A stretch of DNA of 64,000 nt from Pseudoalteromonas sp. MM1 (GTDB lineage: Bacteria > Pseudomonadota > Gammaproteobacteria > Enterobacterales > Alteromonadaceae). Positions 27,523 to 38,996 of the stretch are shown here, piece by piece. The stretch's first letter is position 1, and each line of letters begins with the position of its first letter. The notes below the pieces were generated by a model. The model searched no databases. It was not told the origin of the DNA and was given only the letters and a program-made list of their open reading frames with translations. The position numbers and the translations under genes were made by a program. Location: contig NZ_AP027923.1 of the NCBI RefSeq assembly GCF_030296835.1, positions 738,571 to 802,570 on the forward strand, read 5' to 3'.

Positions 27523-28266
27523 ATGTCTAACTGGGTAGATGCAACCGTAAAAAAAGTAACGTGGTGGAGCGATACGCTTTTTAGCTTAGTAGTGAATGCA
27601 AATGTAGAGCCATTTAAAGCAGGGCAGTTTACTAAGCTCTCGATAATAGAGGGCGATAAACGTATTGCTCGGGCTTACTCTTATGTAAACGCGCCTAATA
27701 ACCCCGATTTAGAATTTTACCTAATTAATGTAGAGGACGGCTTATTATCGCCTCGGTTGGCGCAATTAACACCTGGCGACACTGTATTAATAGAGCAACG
27801 CGCCACAGGCTTTTTTACCCTAGACGAAATACCACCGAGTGAGCAGTTATGGATGCTAGGCACAGGCACCGCAATAGGGCCGTTTTTATCTATTTTGCAG
27901 CAACAAGAGGTATGGCAAAAATACACGCAGATAAATTTAGTGCACGGCGTACGTTTTAATGCCGATTTAAGTTATCAAAATTTAATACACACCCTTATAA
28001 ACGCACATCCTTTACAACTTAGCTATATGCCGGTAGTAAGCCGTGAAGAGCCACAGCAGGGCTTAAAAGGGCGTATTACTACAGTAATTCAAAACGGCGA
28101 GCTATTTAGGAAGGCGCGCAAAGCCCCAAGCCCAAATAATGCCCAATTTATGATTTGTGGTAACCCACAAATGGTAAAAGACACCACCCAGATACTTTTA
28201 GACAAAAATTTTAAACGAAACCGACGCAGAGACCCAGGGCACATAACGGTTGAGCAGTATTGGTAA
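27523..28266 (+). CDS. fpr: ferredoxin/flavodoxin-NADP+ reductase
   Basis: FAD enzyme transferring electrons between NADPH and ferredoxin or flavodoxin. The 247-residue protein has the FAD-binding RAYSY at residues 50-54, GTGTAIGPFLSIL (NADP region), CGNPQMVKD and the C-terminal EQYW with terminal Trp, matching bacterial subclass II Fpr. The start at 27523 (MSNWVD) is chosen because GGAG lies 6 nt before it and E. coli Fpr begins similarly (MADWV). The in-frame ATG at 27511 overlaps that ribosome site. Confidence 0.96.
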   Translation: MSNWVDATVKKVTWWSDTLFSLVVNANVEPFKAGQFTKLSIIEGDKRIARAYSYVNAPNNPDLEFYLINVEDGLLSPRLAQLTPGDTVLIEQRATGFFTLDEIPPSEQLWMLGTGTAIGPFLSILQQQEVWQKYTQINLVHGVRFNADLSYQNLIHTLINAHPLQLSYMPVVSREEPQQGLKGRITTVIQNGELFRKARKAPSPNNAQFMICGNPQMVKDTTQILLDKNFKRNRRRDPGHITVEQYW

Positions 28267-28358
28267 AATGTATAACAATCATTTAATAGCTACCCGAAAA
28301 CGCTCAAATTTGTTATGTTGCAGCATTAACAGCGTTATATGTTCATATTAGGAAAGTT

Positions 28359-29090
28359 ATGAAATCGTTACCTATTATTTTTGCCTCGCTTATTGCTACT
28401 GTTGCCCTGATCAGTTATGCAGCAGAGCAAACCGAAGAGACTCAAGAAGAGCAAAAAAGCACCGAGCAAGCATCAAGCTCTACTCAAGTAAGCAATTCAC
28501 AAACACAAACAAAAGATGAAAAGTTAAACACACTTGAGTATCAAGCCCCAGAGCTTAAAAAGCCAAAAGTAGATACGACAAAACCTGATGATTCAAAAGT
28601 ACTGGGCAACGAAACCCCAAAACCGGTAGAAAAACCAAAAAACAAAGTAGAAAAAGCAGCGGCAGTGGCCGAGGCAGAAAAAGCCGTAACGCAAGCCAAA
28701 GAAGCATTAACCGCTAAACAGCAAGCTAAAGCAAAGCAATCCCGTGAGTCGCTTGCTGTTATAGAGCAACTAGTTGAAGCCTATAACGCCCGCAATATCG
28801 AACAATTTATTCGAATGTACGATGAAGATGTAGAGTTTTATATTTTTCCTAATGAGCTATTATTTAAAGGAAAAGAAAAACTAATAGCTCGTTATGGCTT
28901 AATGTTTAAAAAATTAAAGTGCATTAATAGCTCGCCAATAAAGCGTATTGTTCACGGCGACATAGTAATAGATCACGAGCTATCAGAAACCTGTTCAACA
29001 GATGAAAACGTGGTAGATAAACGCTCAGAGTTAGTTTCGAGCTACCAAATAAAAGATGGAAAAATAATCCGCGTATTATTTTTTAGATAA
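28359..29090 (+). CDS. exported protein with C-terminal NTF2/SnoaL-like domain
   Basis: A 243-residue protein with a signal peptide (MKSLPIIFASLIATVALISYA) and a long low-complexity Glu/Lys/Thr/Ala-rich linker to about residue 125. A compact C-terminal domain starts at VIEQLVEAYNARNIEQFIRMYDEDVEFY and resembles nuclear-transport-factor-2-like (SnoaL/ketosteroid-isomerase fold) domains. No catalytic function can be assigned. AGGAAAG precedes the ATG. It is followed closely (13 bp) by a small conserved hypothetical. Confidence 0.8.
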   Translation: MKSLPIIFASLIATVALISYAAEQTEETQEEQKSTEQASSSTQVSNSQTQTKDEKLNTLEYQAPELKKPKVDTTKPDDSKVLGNETPKPVEKPKNKVEKAAAVAEAEKAVTQAKEALTAKQQAKAKQSRESLAVIEQLVEAYNARNIEQFIRMYDEDVEFYIFPNELLFKGKEKLIARYGLMFKKLKCINSSPIKRIVHGDIVIDHELSETCSTDENVVDKRSELVSSYQIKDGKIIRVLFFR

Positions 29091-29103
29091 TAAAAGGCCT
29101 ACT

Positions 29104-29424
29104 ATGCAGTTAGCAGACGACAAAAAAATTCGCTTAATGTACCGTGTTGAGCCTGGGTGTTTAGGGCCGCAAGGCGCAGATCACATAGAAGATTTTTGTC
29201 GTTATGCTAATAAGCATATTAAATCACCTTATTACGGGCAATTTTTGTTTTTACCACGCTTTGATAAACAAAAAGATGAACGTCAATACAGCGTAAAAAA
29301 CCGCAATCTATCGCGAGTGCAGGCCAAAGCCTATTTAAACCATTTTGAAATTGATATAGATACCTTCGAAGAGCAACTCGACGAACTCCTCACCAAAGCC
29401 ATCGATTTATACTTTAAACGCTAA
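29104..29424 (+). CDS. conserved hypothetical, 106 aa
   Basis: Unrecognised soluble protein beginning MQLADDKKIRLMYRVEPGCLGPQGADHIEDFC. Its charged, orderly sequence and good ribosome-site spacing support a real gene. Its last ~93 nt (from TATTTAAACC at 29332) are the start of a 335-bp unit that is tandemly repeated downstream, so two extra partial 3' ends of this gene lie at 29667 and 30003. Confidence 0.75.
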   Translation: MQLADDKKIRLMYRVEPGCLGPQGADHIEDFCRYANKHIKSPYYGQFLFLPRFDKQKDERQYSVKNRNLSRVQAKAYLNHFEIDIDTFEEQLDELLTKAIDLYFKR

Positions 29425-30140
29425 TGTTAACATTGTAGACGTAGAGCTTGCTCACGTTAGAAGCGAAGCTTCTCATTACTTAAATGATGTATTGCACAAA
29501 GAGAAAAAAGAGGAGTGAAGGTTGGCGCTAAGCTTGCTCGCGCTAGATGTTAGTTACTTCTCTAAAGCGAAGCGCGGTCACCTCTTTGTGATTGTATTGG
29601 TTTAATATTTACGAGCTATCGCTCGTTACGCCAGCGAGCTGCGCGTCTACAGGGCAGGGTTTAGCCTATTTAAACCATTTTGAAATTGATATAGATACCT
29701 TCGAAGAGCAACTCGACGAACTCCTCACCAAAGCCATCGATTTATACTTTAAATGCTAATGTTAACATTGTAGACGTCGAGCTTGCTCACGTTAGAAGCG
29801 CAGCTTCTCATTACTCAAATGATGTATTGCACAAAGAGAAAAAAAGAGGAGTGAAGGTTGGCGCTAAGCTTGCTCGCGCTAGATGCTAGTTACTTCTCTA
29901 AAGCGAAGCGCGGTCACCTCTTTGTGATTGTATTGGTTTAATATTTACGAGCTATCGCTCGTTACGCCAGCAAGCTGCGCGTCTACAGGGCAGGGCTTAG
30001 CCGATTTAAACCATTTTGAAATTGATATAGATACCTTCGAAGAGCAACTCGACGAACTCCTCACCAAAGCCATCGATTTATACTTTAAACGCTAATGTTA
30101 ACATTGTAGACGTCGAGCTTGCTCACGTTAGAAGCGCAGC
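29332..30140 (+). repeat. 335-bp tandem repeat carrying the 3' end of the preceding gene
   Basis: About 2.4 copies starting at 29332, 29667 and 30003 (periods 335 and 336 bp). Each holds the gene's last 93 nt, a REP arm (TGTAGACG...GAGCTTGCTCACGTT) and a nested inverted repeat CACAAAGAG/CTCTTTGTG. The opposite REP arm (AGCTGCGCGTCTACA) closes the unit. The third copy breaks down near 30140. The gap up to 30369 adds another REP arm and a half copy of the 62-bp hairpin repeat. Confidence 0.85.
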
Positions 30141-30369
30141 TTCTCATGGCTTTAGCCGAGGGGATTAACATAAGGGTAAAAGCGTTGCTTTTAAACGCCA
30201 GCAAGCTGCGCGTCTACAGGGCAGGGCTTAGCTCCTGCGTTAATTTGACTTGTAGGCGTCGAGCTAACGCAATGATAAAAGTTTCATATTGAATTTTTTC
30301 GCGGCATAAAGCCGCTGCTACTGCTATTGTGAGCTTTGCACTTTACGCTGATAACCCGCCTATCACTCT

Positions 30370-31248
30370 CTAGCTACCCGCTACTATGGTATTAAAACTG
30401 TCGTTGTCGTGTAGGCTGGCAAAGGCGCTTTCGTGTAGTAACTCATTACGTAAGTTTGGTGAGTATTCAAGAGCCATTTTTATATCGGCTAAAGCATCGG
30501 CATGTTTGTGTGTAAGTGCATACGCACACGCACGCTGCCAGTAGGCATAGCCGTAGTCGCTATCTATATCAATGGCTTGGTTACATAACTCAATGGCTTT
30601 GGCGGTTTCGTTTAGCTCTAATAATGCATCGGCTTTGTAGGCAATGGCTTCTACATCTTCTGGCTTACGTTTTAAAATTTCGTCAAATATTTCTATTTTG
30701 TTTGCAAAGTCGCTTTCTAGGTTTGCACGCATCCATAACGAGTGTACTTCGTTAGTTACCGAAATACGCTCTTGGTTACTGAGTATTTCTTCTGAGCGAA
30801 CACGCAGTTTTTCTTCAAGAATTTTTAAGCGATCTTCGTACTCGTCAGTGATCACACTTACACGCGTATTAACTATATCTTCTACTTTGTTTTTAACATC
30901 GCGTAGCGAATTCCAACCTACTAAAACCAAAATAGAGGCCGTAGCAGTAATAATAAAAAACACGTTATTAATAGTGTCTGTGGTGTAAATAAGCGCTCTG
31001 TCGGCGGTATCTAACTGGGCGTGTGTTACTTGTTTAGTTACGTCTTCACGTAATTGTTGTTGGTCTTGGCGAACGGCTTTTAACTCATCAAGAATATAGC
31101 GTTCTAAAAGCGGTTTATACATGGGCTCATTTAATTGTTCTAGCGCTTGTTGCTGTTGCTGTTCTGTTGGTGCAGCAGACTCTTGTGCATTAACAGTATT
31201 TAAAAGCGAAAAAAAACAAATAAATAGAATAGATATGTAAAAACGCAT
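30370..31248 (-). CDS. membrane-anchored TPR protein with coiled coil
   Basis: A 292-residue protein with a signal peptide (MRFYISILFICFFSLLNTVNA), a Gln-rich stretch and one internal TM helix (NNVFFIITATASILVLVGW, near residue 100). A coiled coil follows (EYEDRLKILEEKLRVRSEEI), then at least two TPR units (DVEAIAYKADALLELNETAKAIELCNQAIDID and the following repeat). It probably scaffolds envelope proteins; no specific partner is visible. It is monocistronic. Confidence 0.8.
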   Translation of the reverse strand: MRFYISILFICFFSLLNTVNAQESAAPTEQQQQQALEQLNEPMYKPLLERYILDELKAVRQDQQQLREDVTKQVTHAQLDTADRALIYTTDTINNVFFIITATASILVLVGWNSLRDVKNKVEDIVNTRVSVITDEYEDRLKILEEKLRVRSEEILSNQERISVTNEVHSLWMRANLESDFANKIEIFDEILKRKPEDVEAIAYKADALLELNETAKAIELCNQAIDIDSDYGYAYWQRACAYALTHKHADALADIKMALEYSPNLRNELLHESAFASLHDNDSFNTIVAGS

Positions 31249-31403
31249 CGGTACGCCTAAGTTAATTATTAGTGACTAACCGCACTTTAACATGCAAGGC
31301 TTATTGGCACTAGGGCGTGTTGGCTTTGAACTTAAAACAACATAGCAATTTTGCATAATTGTTCACATAGCCTTAAAGCGTACTAAATTTTAGGCAAAAA
31401 AAA

Positions 31404-31424
31404 GCCAGCCCAAAGTGGGCTGGC
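31404..31424 (-). terminator. hairpin terminator (minus strand)
   Basis: GCCAGCCC-ACTTT-GGGCTGGC read on the minus strand, followed by a run of seven T. A textbook terminator, about 280 bp beyond the solute-binding gene and upstream of the TPR gene. Confidence 0.8.
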
Positions 31425-31547
31425 AAAACTGCTTAAAACAACAATAAATTGTCGCAGGGAAATAACAGGAGTGAGTGGCCATAATAATCAAGTTAATCTG
31501 AACATTTACTTAATTATTCAAAATACATTTCAATGAGTTATAAAGTA

Positions 31548-31576
31548 AAGGTGCATTGGGCTTAGTAATGCACCTT
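31548..31576 (-). terminator. hairpin downstream of the solute-binding gene
   Basis: AAGGTGCATT / AATGCACCTT, 10-bp perfect stem with a 9-nt loop. Weak U-run on the minus strand. With the hairpin at 31404, this is all that was recognised in the gap 31249-31705. Confidence 0.55.
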
Positions 31577-31705
31577 TATAAACAACTTTAATTTCATGGT
31601 GAAGGGGGGTATTCCAATGTGCGCTTAATTAAAAGCCACTTTCAAGCCCTTCATATACCATTACGGCAGTTTTTATAAATTAGATCAGTGGCTTTTAAAT
31701 TAGCA

Positions 31706-32452
31706 TCAGTGCTGTTGATATATTTTGTCTATGTCAGCTTGTTTGCTCAGTATAAATTTATTTATGGTCATTACCTCTTGCAACGTGACCGATTGCTTGC
31801 TGAACATAAAGTGCACTGGGTTGGTGTAAATATTTTTTATACTTTTTACCATTAACATATTAGCGTATTTTTTTAAAAAAGGACTCGCTACTCTTAGCTC
31901 TTCAATAGAGTAATCTACCCTGTGTTTACTTACCATATCAGCCCTGTTATTGGCATGCGAAGTATATACAATTTGATCTGCAAAGCGCTTTTTATATTCA
32001 GCTACCTCTGGGCCATAGTAACTGCCTCGGTTTATAGCAAGTGTAAAACCTTGTTCAAATACTTGCGCTAAAGTGTTTACATCAGGATTGGATGCATGTT
32101 TAAAAAGCTTCATTTTTTCTAAGCGGTATGGCTCAGAAAAATAGCCATACTCAGCGCGTTCTGTTGTGTAACTGGCTGAAAAAGTAAAATCAATACGCCC
32201 CAGTTTTAATTCTTTATGAATACGGGAAAGGCTAGGGGGGTGTTGGATTTTTACACAAAAATCAGCCCCATTAAAAATTAACTTAATTACCTTAAGCTCA
32301 GCACCAGCATAGCCACTACTTAACTGAGTTAGATTACTGGGCCAGTTAGTTTCATTTGTGCCCATAATAAGTGTTTTAGAACAAGCATGAGCCAAGGTGT
32401 TACAAGTAGTAGCAACAATTAGAGCGTAATTAACTAGCCATTTAATGATCAC
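31706..32452 (-). CDS. periplasmic solute-binding protein family 3
   Basis: A 248-residue exported protein (signal peptide ending near CNTLAHA) with ACSKTLIMGTNETNWPSNL at the mature start. It is plainly paralogous to the three tandem copies at 41554-43990, sharing the MGTNETNW, PSLSR, ASYT..RAEY.YF, NRGSYYG and HFMFSK segments. No permease or ATPase gene is present. Ligand and role are unknown; such orphans are frequent in marine gammaproteobacteria. The second cysteine (FCVKI) is shared with the paralogs and may form a disulfide with the first. Confidence 0.85.
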   Translation of the reverse strand: MIIKWLVNYALIVATTCNTLAHACSKTLIMGTNETNWPSNLTQLSSGYAGAELKVIKLIFNGADFCVKIQHPPSLSRIHKELKLGRIDFTFSASYTTERAEYGYFSEPYRLEKMKLFKHASNPDVNTLAQVFEQGFTLAINRGSYYGPEVAEYKKRFADQIVYTSHANNRADMVSKHRVDYSIEELRVASPFLKKYANMLMVKSIKNIYTNPVHFMFSKQSVTLQEVMTINKFILSKQADIDKIYQQH

Positions 32453-32626
32453 TTTGGGTTCCCGCTGTATTAACTATAGAGCACATCAAAATTATCAATG
32501 GTATCAATCGATTTAAATCCCTATTTAAAGGTAGCGTACACTCTAATGTATGCCTATATTATTACGGTATATTTTCTAATCGTTAAATAGCGATTTATAA
32601 ATAAAGTGCTAAACAAGTCATTTTAA

Positions 32627-34825
<2,199 letters not shown>

Positions 34826-34842
34826 ATCATATTAACAGGCAC

Positions 34843-34872
34843 AAAGGGGAGCAACATCGCTCCCCTTTTTTA
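34843..34872 (+). terminator. terminator after katG
   Basis: AAAGGGGAGC-AACATC-GCTCCCCTTT and further T residues, 18 bp past the stop. Confidence 0.93.
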
Positions 34873-34889
34873 TTATCTAAATTTTAGCT

Positions 34890-37130
34890 TTGAGCTTGTA
34901 TTTGTTGTGCTTGCTCACGTTAGAAGCGCAGCTTCTCAGGGGTTTAGCCGAGGGGTTTACACTAGGGGAAAAGCGTTGCTTTTAAAACGCCAGCAAGCTG
35001 TGCGTCTACAGAGCAGGGTTTAGCTCCGGTGTTAATCTGACTTGTAGACGTTGAGCTTGCTCACGTTAGAAGCGCAGCTTCTCATGGCTTTAGCCGAGGG
35101 TTTACACTCAGGTAAAAGCGTTGCTTTTAAAACGCCAGCAAGCTGCGCGTCTACAAGGTAGGGTTAAGCTCCGGCGTTAATCTGACTTGTATTTGTTGCG
35201 CTTGCTCAGGTTAGAAGCGCAGCTTCTCATGGCTTTGGTAAAGGGGTTTAACATAAGGGTAAAAGCATTGTTTGTTCTTGAAAAATAATACCCTCAACCC
35301 CCGTCGTTCAAATATATACAATCCCAAAAAGGGTATTGTTCAATCTTTTGCACAATCCCAGCTCTTAATGGGTTTGCAACAATATAACGAGCCTGAATTA
35401 TTAAATCTCTTTCATTGCGGATTTGATGCTCAAAATAATTTTGTTGCCAAATTGGACCTTTATTACCACTAAGCGCATTAATCTTCACGGTTGTTAAGCT
35501 TTTAAACTGCCTAACTACCTCAGATAATGAGAGCGCCTTAATCTGAAAAAGCCAATGAAGGTGATCGGGCATTACGGTATAGCAAATAGTATTAACATTT
35601 TTTTGCATATAAAAGATCGCGCGAGCGGCTACACAGGCATTCTCAAAGCTTTCAAATAAATCGGCTCTTTGCGCACAGCATATGGTGACTGAATAATATT
35701 TGTGTGCAGACGAGCAACGACCTTTTAATAGTTTTGTTGAAGAAACCATGAGAGCCATTTCTTAATATATTTTAATAAATATAGGAAAACCTGTTTATTT
35801 CACAAGCTTTTAAAACGAAAGCAATGTGCGTCTACAGGGCAGGGTTTAGCTCCATCGTTAATTTTTCTTGTAGACGTTGAGCTTGCTCACGTTAGAAGCG
35901 AAGCTTCTCATGGCTTTAGGCGAGGGGTTTACACTAGGGGAAAAGCGTTGCTTTTAAACGCCAGCAAGCTGTGCGTCTACAGGGCAGGGTTAAGCTCCAG
36001 CGTTAGTTTGACTTGTATTTGTTGCGCTTGCTCACGTTAGAAGCGCAGCTTCTCAGGGCTTTGGTAAAGGGGTTTACACTAGGGGAAAAGCGTTGCTTTT
36101 AAACGAAAGCAATGTGCGTCTACAGGGCAGGGTTAAGCTCCATCGTTAATTTTTCTTGTAGACGTCGAGCTTGCTCACGTTAGAAGCGTAGCTTCTCATA
36201 GCTTTAGCAAAGGGGTTTAACAACAGGGTAAAAGCGTTGCTTTTAAAACGCCAGCAAGCTGTGCGTCTACAGGATTGGGCTTAGCTTCGGCGTTAATCTG
36301 ACTTGTAGACGTCGAGCTTGCTCAAGTTAGAAGCGCAGCTTCTCAGGGTTTTAGCCGAGGGGTTTACACTAGGCTAAAAGCGTTGCTTTTAAAACGCCAG
36401 CAAGCTGTGCGTCTACAGGATTGGGCTTAGCTTCGGCGTTAATCTGACTTGTAGACGTCGAGCTTGCTCAAGTTAGAAGCGCAGCTTCTCATGGCTTTAG
36501 CCGAGGGTTTACACTCAGGTAAAAGTGTTGCTTTTAAAACGCCAGCAAGTTGTGCGTCTACAGGGCTGGGTTAAGCTCCATCGTTAATTTTTCTTGTAGA
36601 CGTTGAGCTTGCTCACGTTAGAAGCGCAGCTTCTCAGGGCTTTAGCCGAGGGGTTTACACTCAGGTAAAAGCGTTGCTTTTAAAACGCCAGCAAGCTGTG
36701 CGTCTACAGGGCTGGGTTAAGCTCCATCGTTAATTTTTCTTGTAGACGTCGAGCTTGCTCAGGTTAGAAGGATAGATCCAGCGTTAGTTTGACTTGTAGA
36801 CGTCGAGCTTGCTCAAGTTAGAAGCGCAGCTTCTCATGGCTTTAGCCGAGGGTTTTACATAAGGCTAAAAACGTTGCTTTTAAACGCCAGCAAGCTGTGC
36901 GTCTACAGGTCAGGGCTTAGCTTCGGCGTTAATCTGACTTGTATTTGTTGCGCTTGCTCACGTTAGAAGCGCAGCTTCTCATGGCTTTAGCCGAGGGGTT
37001 TAACATAAGGCTAAAAGCGTTGCTTTTAAAACGCCAGCAAGCTGTGCGTCTACAGAGCAGGGTTTAGCTCCGGTGTTAATCTGACTTGTATTTGTTGAGC
37101 TTGCTCACGTTAGAAGCGCAGCTTCTCATG
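34890..37130. repeat. REPIN-like array, about 13 units with ~145-bp period
   Basis: The marker GTTAGAAGCGCAGCTTCTCA (with small variants) starts at 34919, 35065, 35210, 35891, 36036, 36179, 36326, 36472, 36617, 36763 (decayed), 36817, 36962 and 37109. Spacing is 143-147 bp except for a 681-bp step, where the RAYT gene sits, and a 54-bp step (deletion). Each unit has TGTAGACG..GAGCTTGCTCACGTT and AACGCCAGCAAGCTG..CGTCTACA as inverted arms, then a ~36-bp spacer. Single units also occur near 47857, 57451, 59022 and 63327. There is no gene in the array other than the RAYT. Confidence 0.92.
35294..35758 (-). CDS. REP-associated tyrosine transposase (RAYT)
   Basis: A 154-residue Y1/HUH-type transposase of the IS200-related RAYT family. 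The HUH motif is in MPDHLHWLF (His66, His68), and the likely catalytic tyrosine is in WQQNYFEHQIRNERDL (Tyr108). The family's closing ARYIVANPLRAGIV follows. RAYTs act on REP hairpins in single-stranded DNA. Here the gene lies inside one REPIN: the left arm ends near 35265 and the right arm resumes near 35808, and further units of the array extend on both sides. The frame is open and looks intact. Confidence 0.9.
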   Translation of the reverse strand: MALMVSSTKLLKGRCSSAHKYYSVTICCAQRADLFESFENACVAARAIFYMQKNVNTICYTVMPDHLHWLFQIKALSLSEVVRQFKSLTTVKINALSGNKGPIWQQNYFEHQIRNERDLIIQARYIVANPLRAGIVQKIEQYPFWDCIYLNDGG

Positions 37131-37175
37131 GCTACTATTAACGTTTGAAACCTAAAAACATAAACCCAAAATAGA

Positions 37176-37192
37176 CGCGATATAAAATCGCG
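37176..37192 (-). terminator. hairpin after ybiT
   Basis: CGCGAT-TTTAT-ATCGCG on the minus strand, 14 bp past the ybiT stop, followed by TCTATTTTGG. The identical hairpin follows the gene ending at 47830. Confidence 0.55.
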
Positions 37193-37205
37193 GCTAAGGC
37201 TTAAG

Positions 37206-38801
37206 CTATTTTTTTTCTTCTATGCTTGCTAAGTACTCGTCAAACGTACCTTGAAAATCAATAACTTGTTTGTCTTTAATATCAATAATACGGGTGGCTA
37301 ATGACGATACAAACTCGCGGTCGTGGCTTACAAAAATAAGCGTACCTTTAAAGTCTTTTAATGCATTATTTAGTGCTTCAATGGCTTCCATATCCATGTG
37401 GTTGGTTGGCTCGTCCATTACCAGTACGTTTACGTCTTGCATCATTAACTTACCAAATAACAAACGGTTTTTTTCACCACCTGAACAGTTACGCGCTTTT
37501 TTATTTGCATCGTCTGCGGTAAACAGCAAACGCCCTAACATGCCGCGTACCATTAAATCGTTATGCTTAGCGGTACGCCATTGCGACATCCAATCAAATA
37601 ATGTTAAATCGTTATCAAAATCTTTTGTGCTGTCTTGCGGGCAGTAACCAAAGGTCGCATTTTCTGACCACTTAATTTCGCCTTCATTGCATTTAAGCTC
37701 GTTTACCAAGCAGCGCAAAAAGGTGGTTTTACCCACACCGTTTTCACCAATAATGGCAAGCTTTGCGCCCGCTTCTAATAAAAAGTCGCCGCCGCTAAAT
37801 AATGTTTCGCCGTCAAAACCATGGCCAAGCTTATTAACTTCAAGCGCTTGGCGGTACATTTTTTTACCTTCGTCAAAACTTAACGATGGGCTCATACGGC
37901 TTGATGCTTTAACATCATCTAGCTTTATTTTTTCCATTTTTTTAGCACGCGAACTGGCTTGTTTAGCCTTAGACGCATTAGCCCCAAAACGGTTAACAAA
38001 GTCTTGTAGCTCGTCAATCTCAGCGCTCTTTTTAGCGTTTTCGGCTAATAACTGCTCACGCTGCAAGCTAGACGCTTCTAAAAACTTTTCGTAGTTACCT
38101 GGGTAAATGCGCAGCTCGCCGTAGTCAATGTCGGCCATGTGAGTACATACCGAGTTTAAAAAATGGCGGTCATGCGAAATAATAATCATGGTACATTTAC
38201 GTTTGTTTAGCTCATTAGCTAGCCACGTAATGGTATGAATATCCAAGTTATTGGTAGGCTCATCGAGTAGCAGTATGTCTGGGTTTGCAAACAGTGCTTG
38301 AGCTAAAAGCACACGTAGTTTCCAACCAGGCGCCACGTTTGCCATTAACCCATAATGAAACTCTTTATCTATACCCGCTTCTATTAGTATTTCTTCAGCG
38401 CGGCTTTCGGCTGTGTAACCATCCATTTCGGCAAAAACGCTTTCAAGGTCGGCTACTTTCATGCCGTCTTCTTCACTCATTTCTGGTAATGAATAAATAC
38501 GGTCGCGCTCTTGCTTTACTTTCCAAAGCTCAACGTCGCCCATAATTACGGCATCTACAACGCTGTATTGCTCAAAAGCAAATTGGTCTTGGCTTAGGTT
38601 ACCTACTTTAAGCCCCGGCGTAATCGACACATTACCCGCACTTGGCACAAGCGCACCGCTTAAAATTTTCATGAAGGTCGACTTACCACAGCCGTTAGCG
38701 CCAATTAAACCGTAACGGTTGCCGTTACCAAATTTAGCTGAAATGTTTTCAAACAACGGCTCTGCGCCAAACTGCATTGTAATATTTGCGGTGGAGATCA
38801 A
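37206..38801 (-). CDS. ybiT: ABC-F family ATPase YbiT
   Basis: A 531-residue protein with two ABC nucleotide-binding domains and no membrane segment. It is an ABC-F ribosome-associated translation factor. NBD1 has GANGCGKST and [14 protein letters not shown]2 has [24 protein letters not shown] and [13 protein letters not shown] charged linker (the ABC-F interaction motif region) lies between them. The start [20 protein letters not shown] and the overall order match E. coli YbiT closely. The precise ribosomal role of YbiT is less well known than that of EttA. The upstream 195 bp carries the divergent promoter with the next gene. Confidence 0.93.
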   Translation of the reverse strand: MISTANITMQFGAEPLFENISAKFGNGNRYGLIGANGCGKSTFMKILSGALVPSAGNVSITPGLKVGNLSQDQFAFEQYSVVDAVIMGDVELWKVKQERDRIYSLPEMSEEDGMKVADLESVFAEMDGYTAESRAEEILIEAGIDKEFHYGLMANVAPGWKLRVLLAQALFANPDILLLDEPTNNLDIHTITWLANELNKRKCTMIIISHDRHFLNSVCTHMADIDYGELRIYPGNYEKFLEASSLQREQLLAENAKKSAEIDELQDFVNRFGANASKAKQASSRAKKMEKIKLDDVKASSRMSPSLSFDEGKKMYRQALEVNKLGHGFDGETLFSGGDFLLEAGAKLAIIGENGVGKTTFLRCLVNELKCNEGEIKWSENATFGYCPQDSTKDFDNDLTLFDWMSQWRTAKHNDLMVRGMLGRLLFTADDANKKARNCSGGEKNRLLFGKLMMQDVNVLVMDEPTNHMDMEAIEALNNALKDFKGTLIFVSHDREFVSSLATRIIDIKDKQVIDFQGTFDEYLASIEEKK

Positions 38802-38996
38802 AAAAGGTGTCCTAGAAAAATACTGACAGGGTTATGGGCGCAGCAGGTGCGAAAATAGACCAAGCAATAGGAGTAAATAAGGCGGCAAATTATACAGGCC
38901 AAGCATATTAAAGGCTAGCCTATTTAAACGTTAATTCAGTTGATTGCTTTTGAACACGGCTTTATTGTAGTAAAAAATATCAAAAAAGAGTGAGTT

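Noticed and set aside
34890..37130. CRISPR array
   Set aside because: The repeat unit is ~145 bp with conserved spacers, not 25-40 bp repeats with unique spacers, and there are no cas genes.
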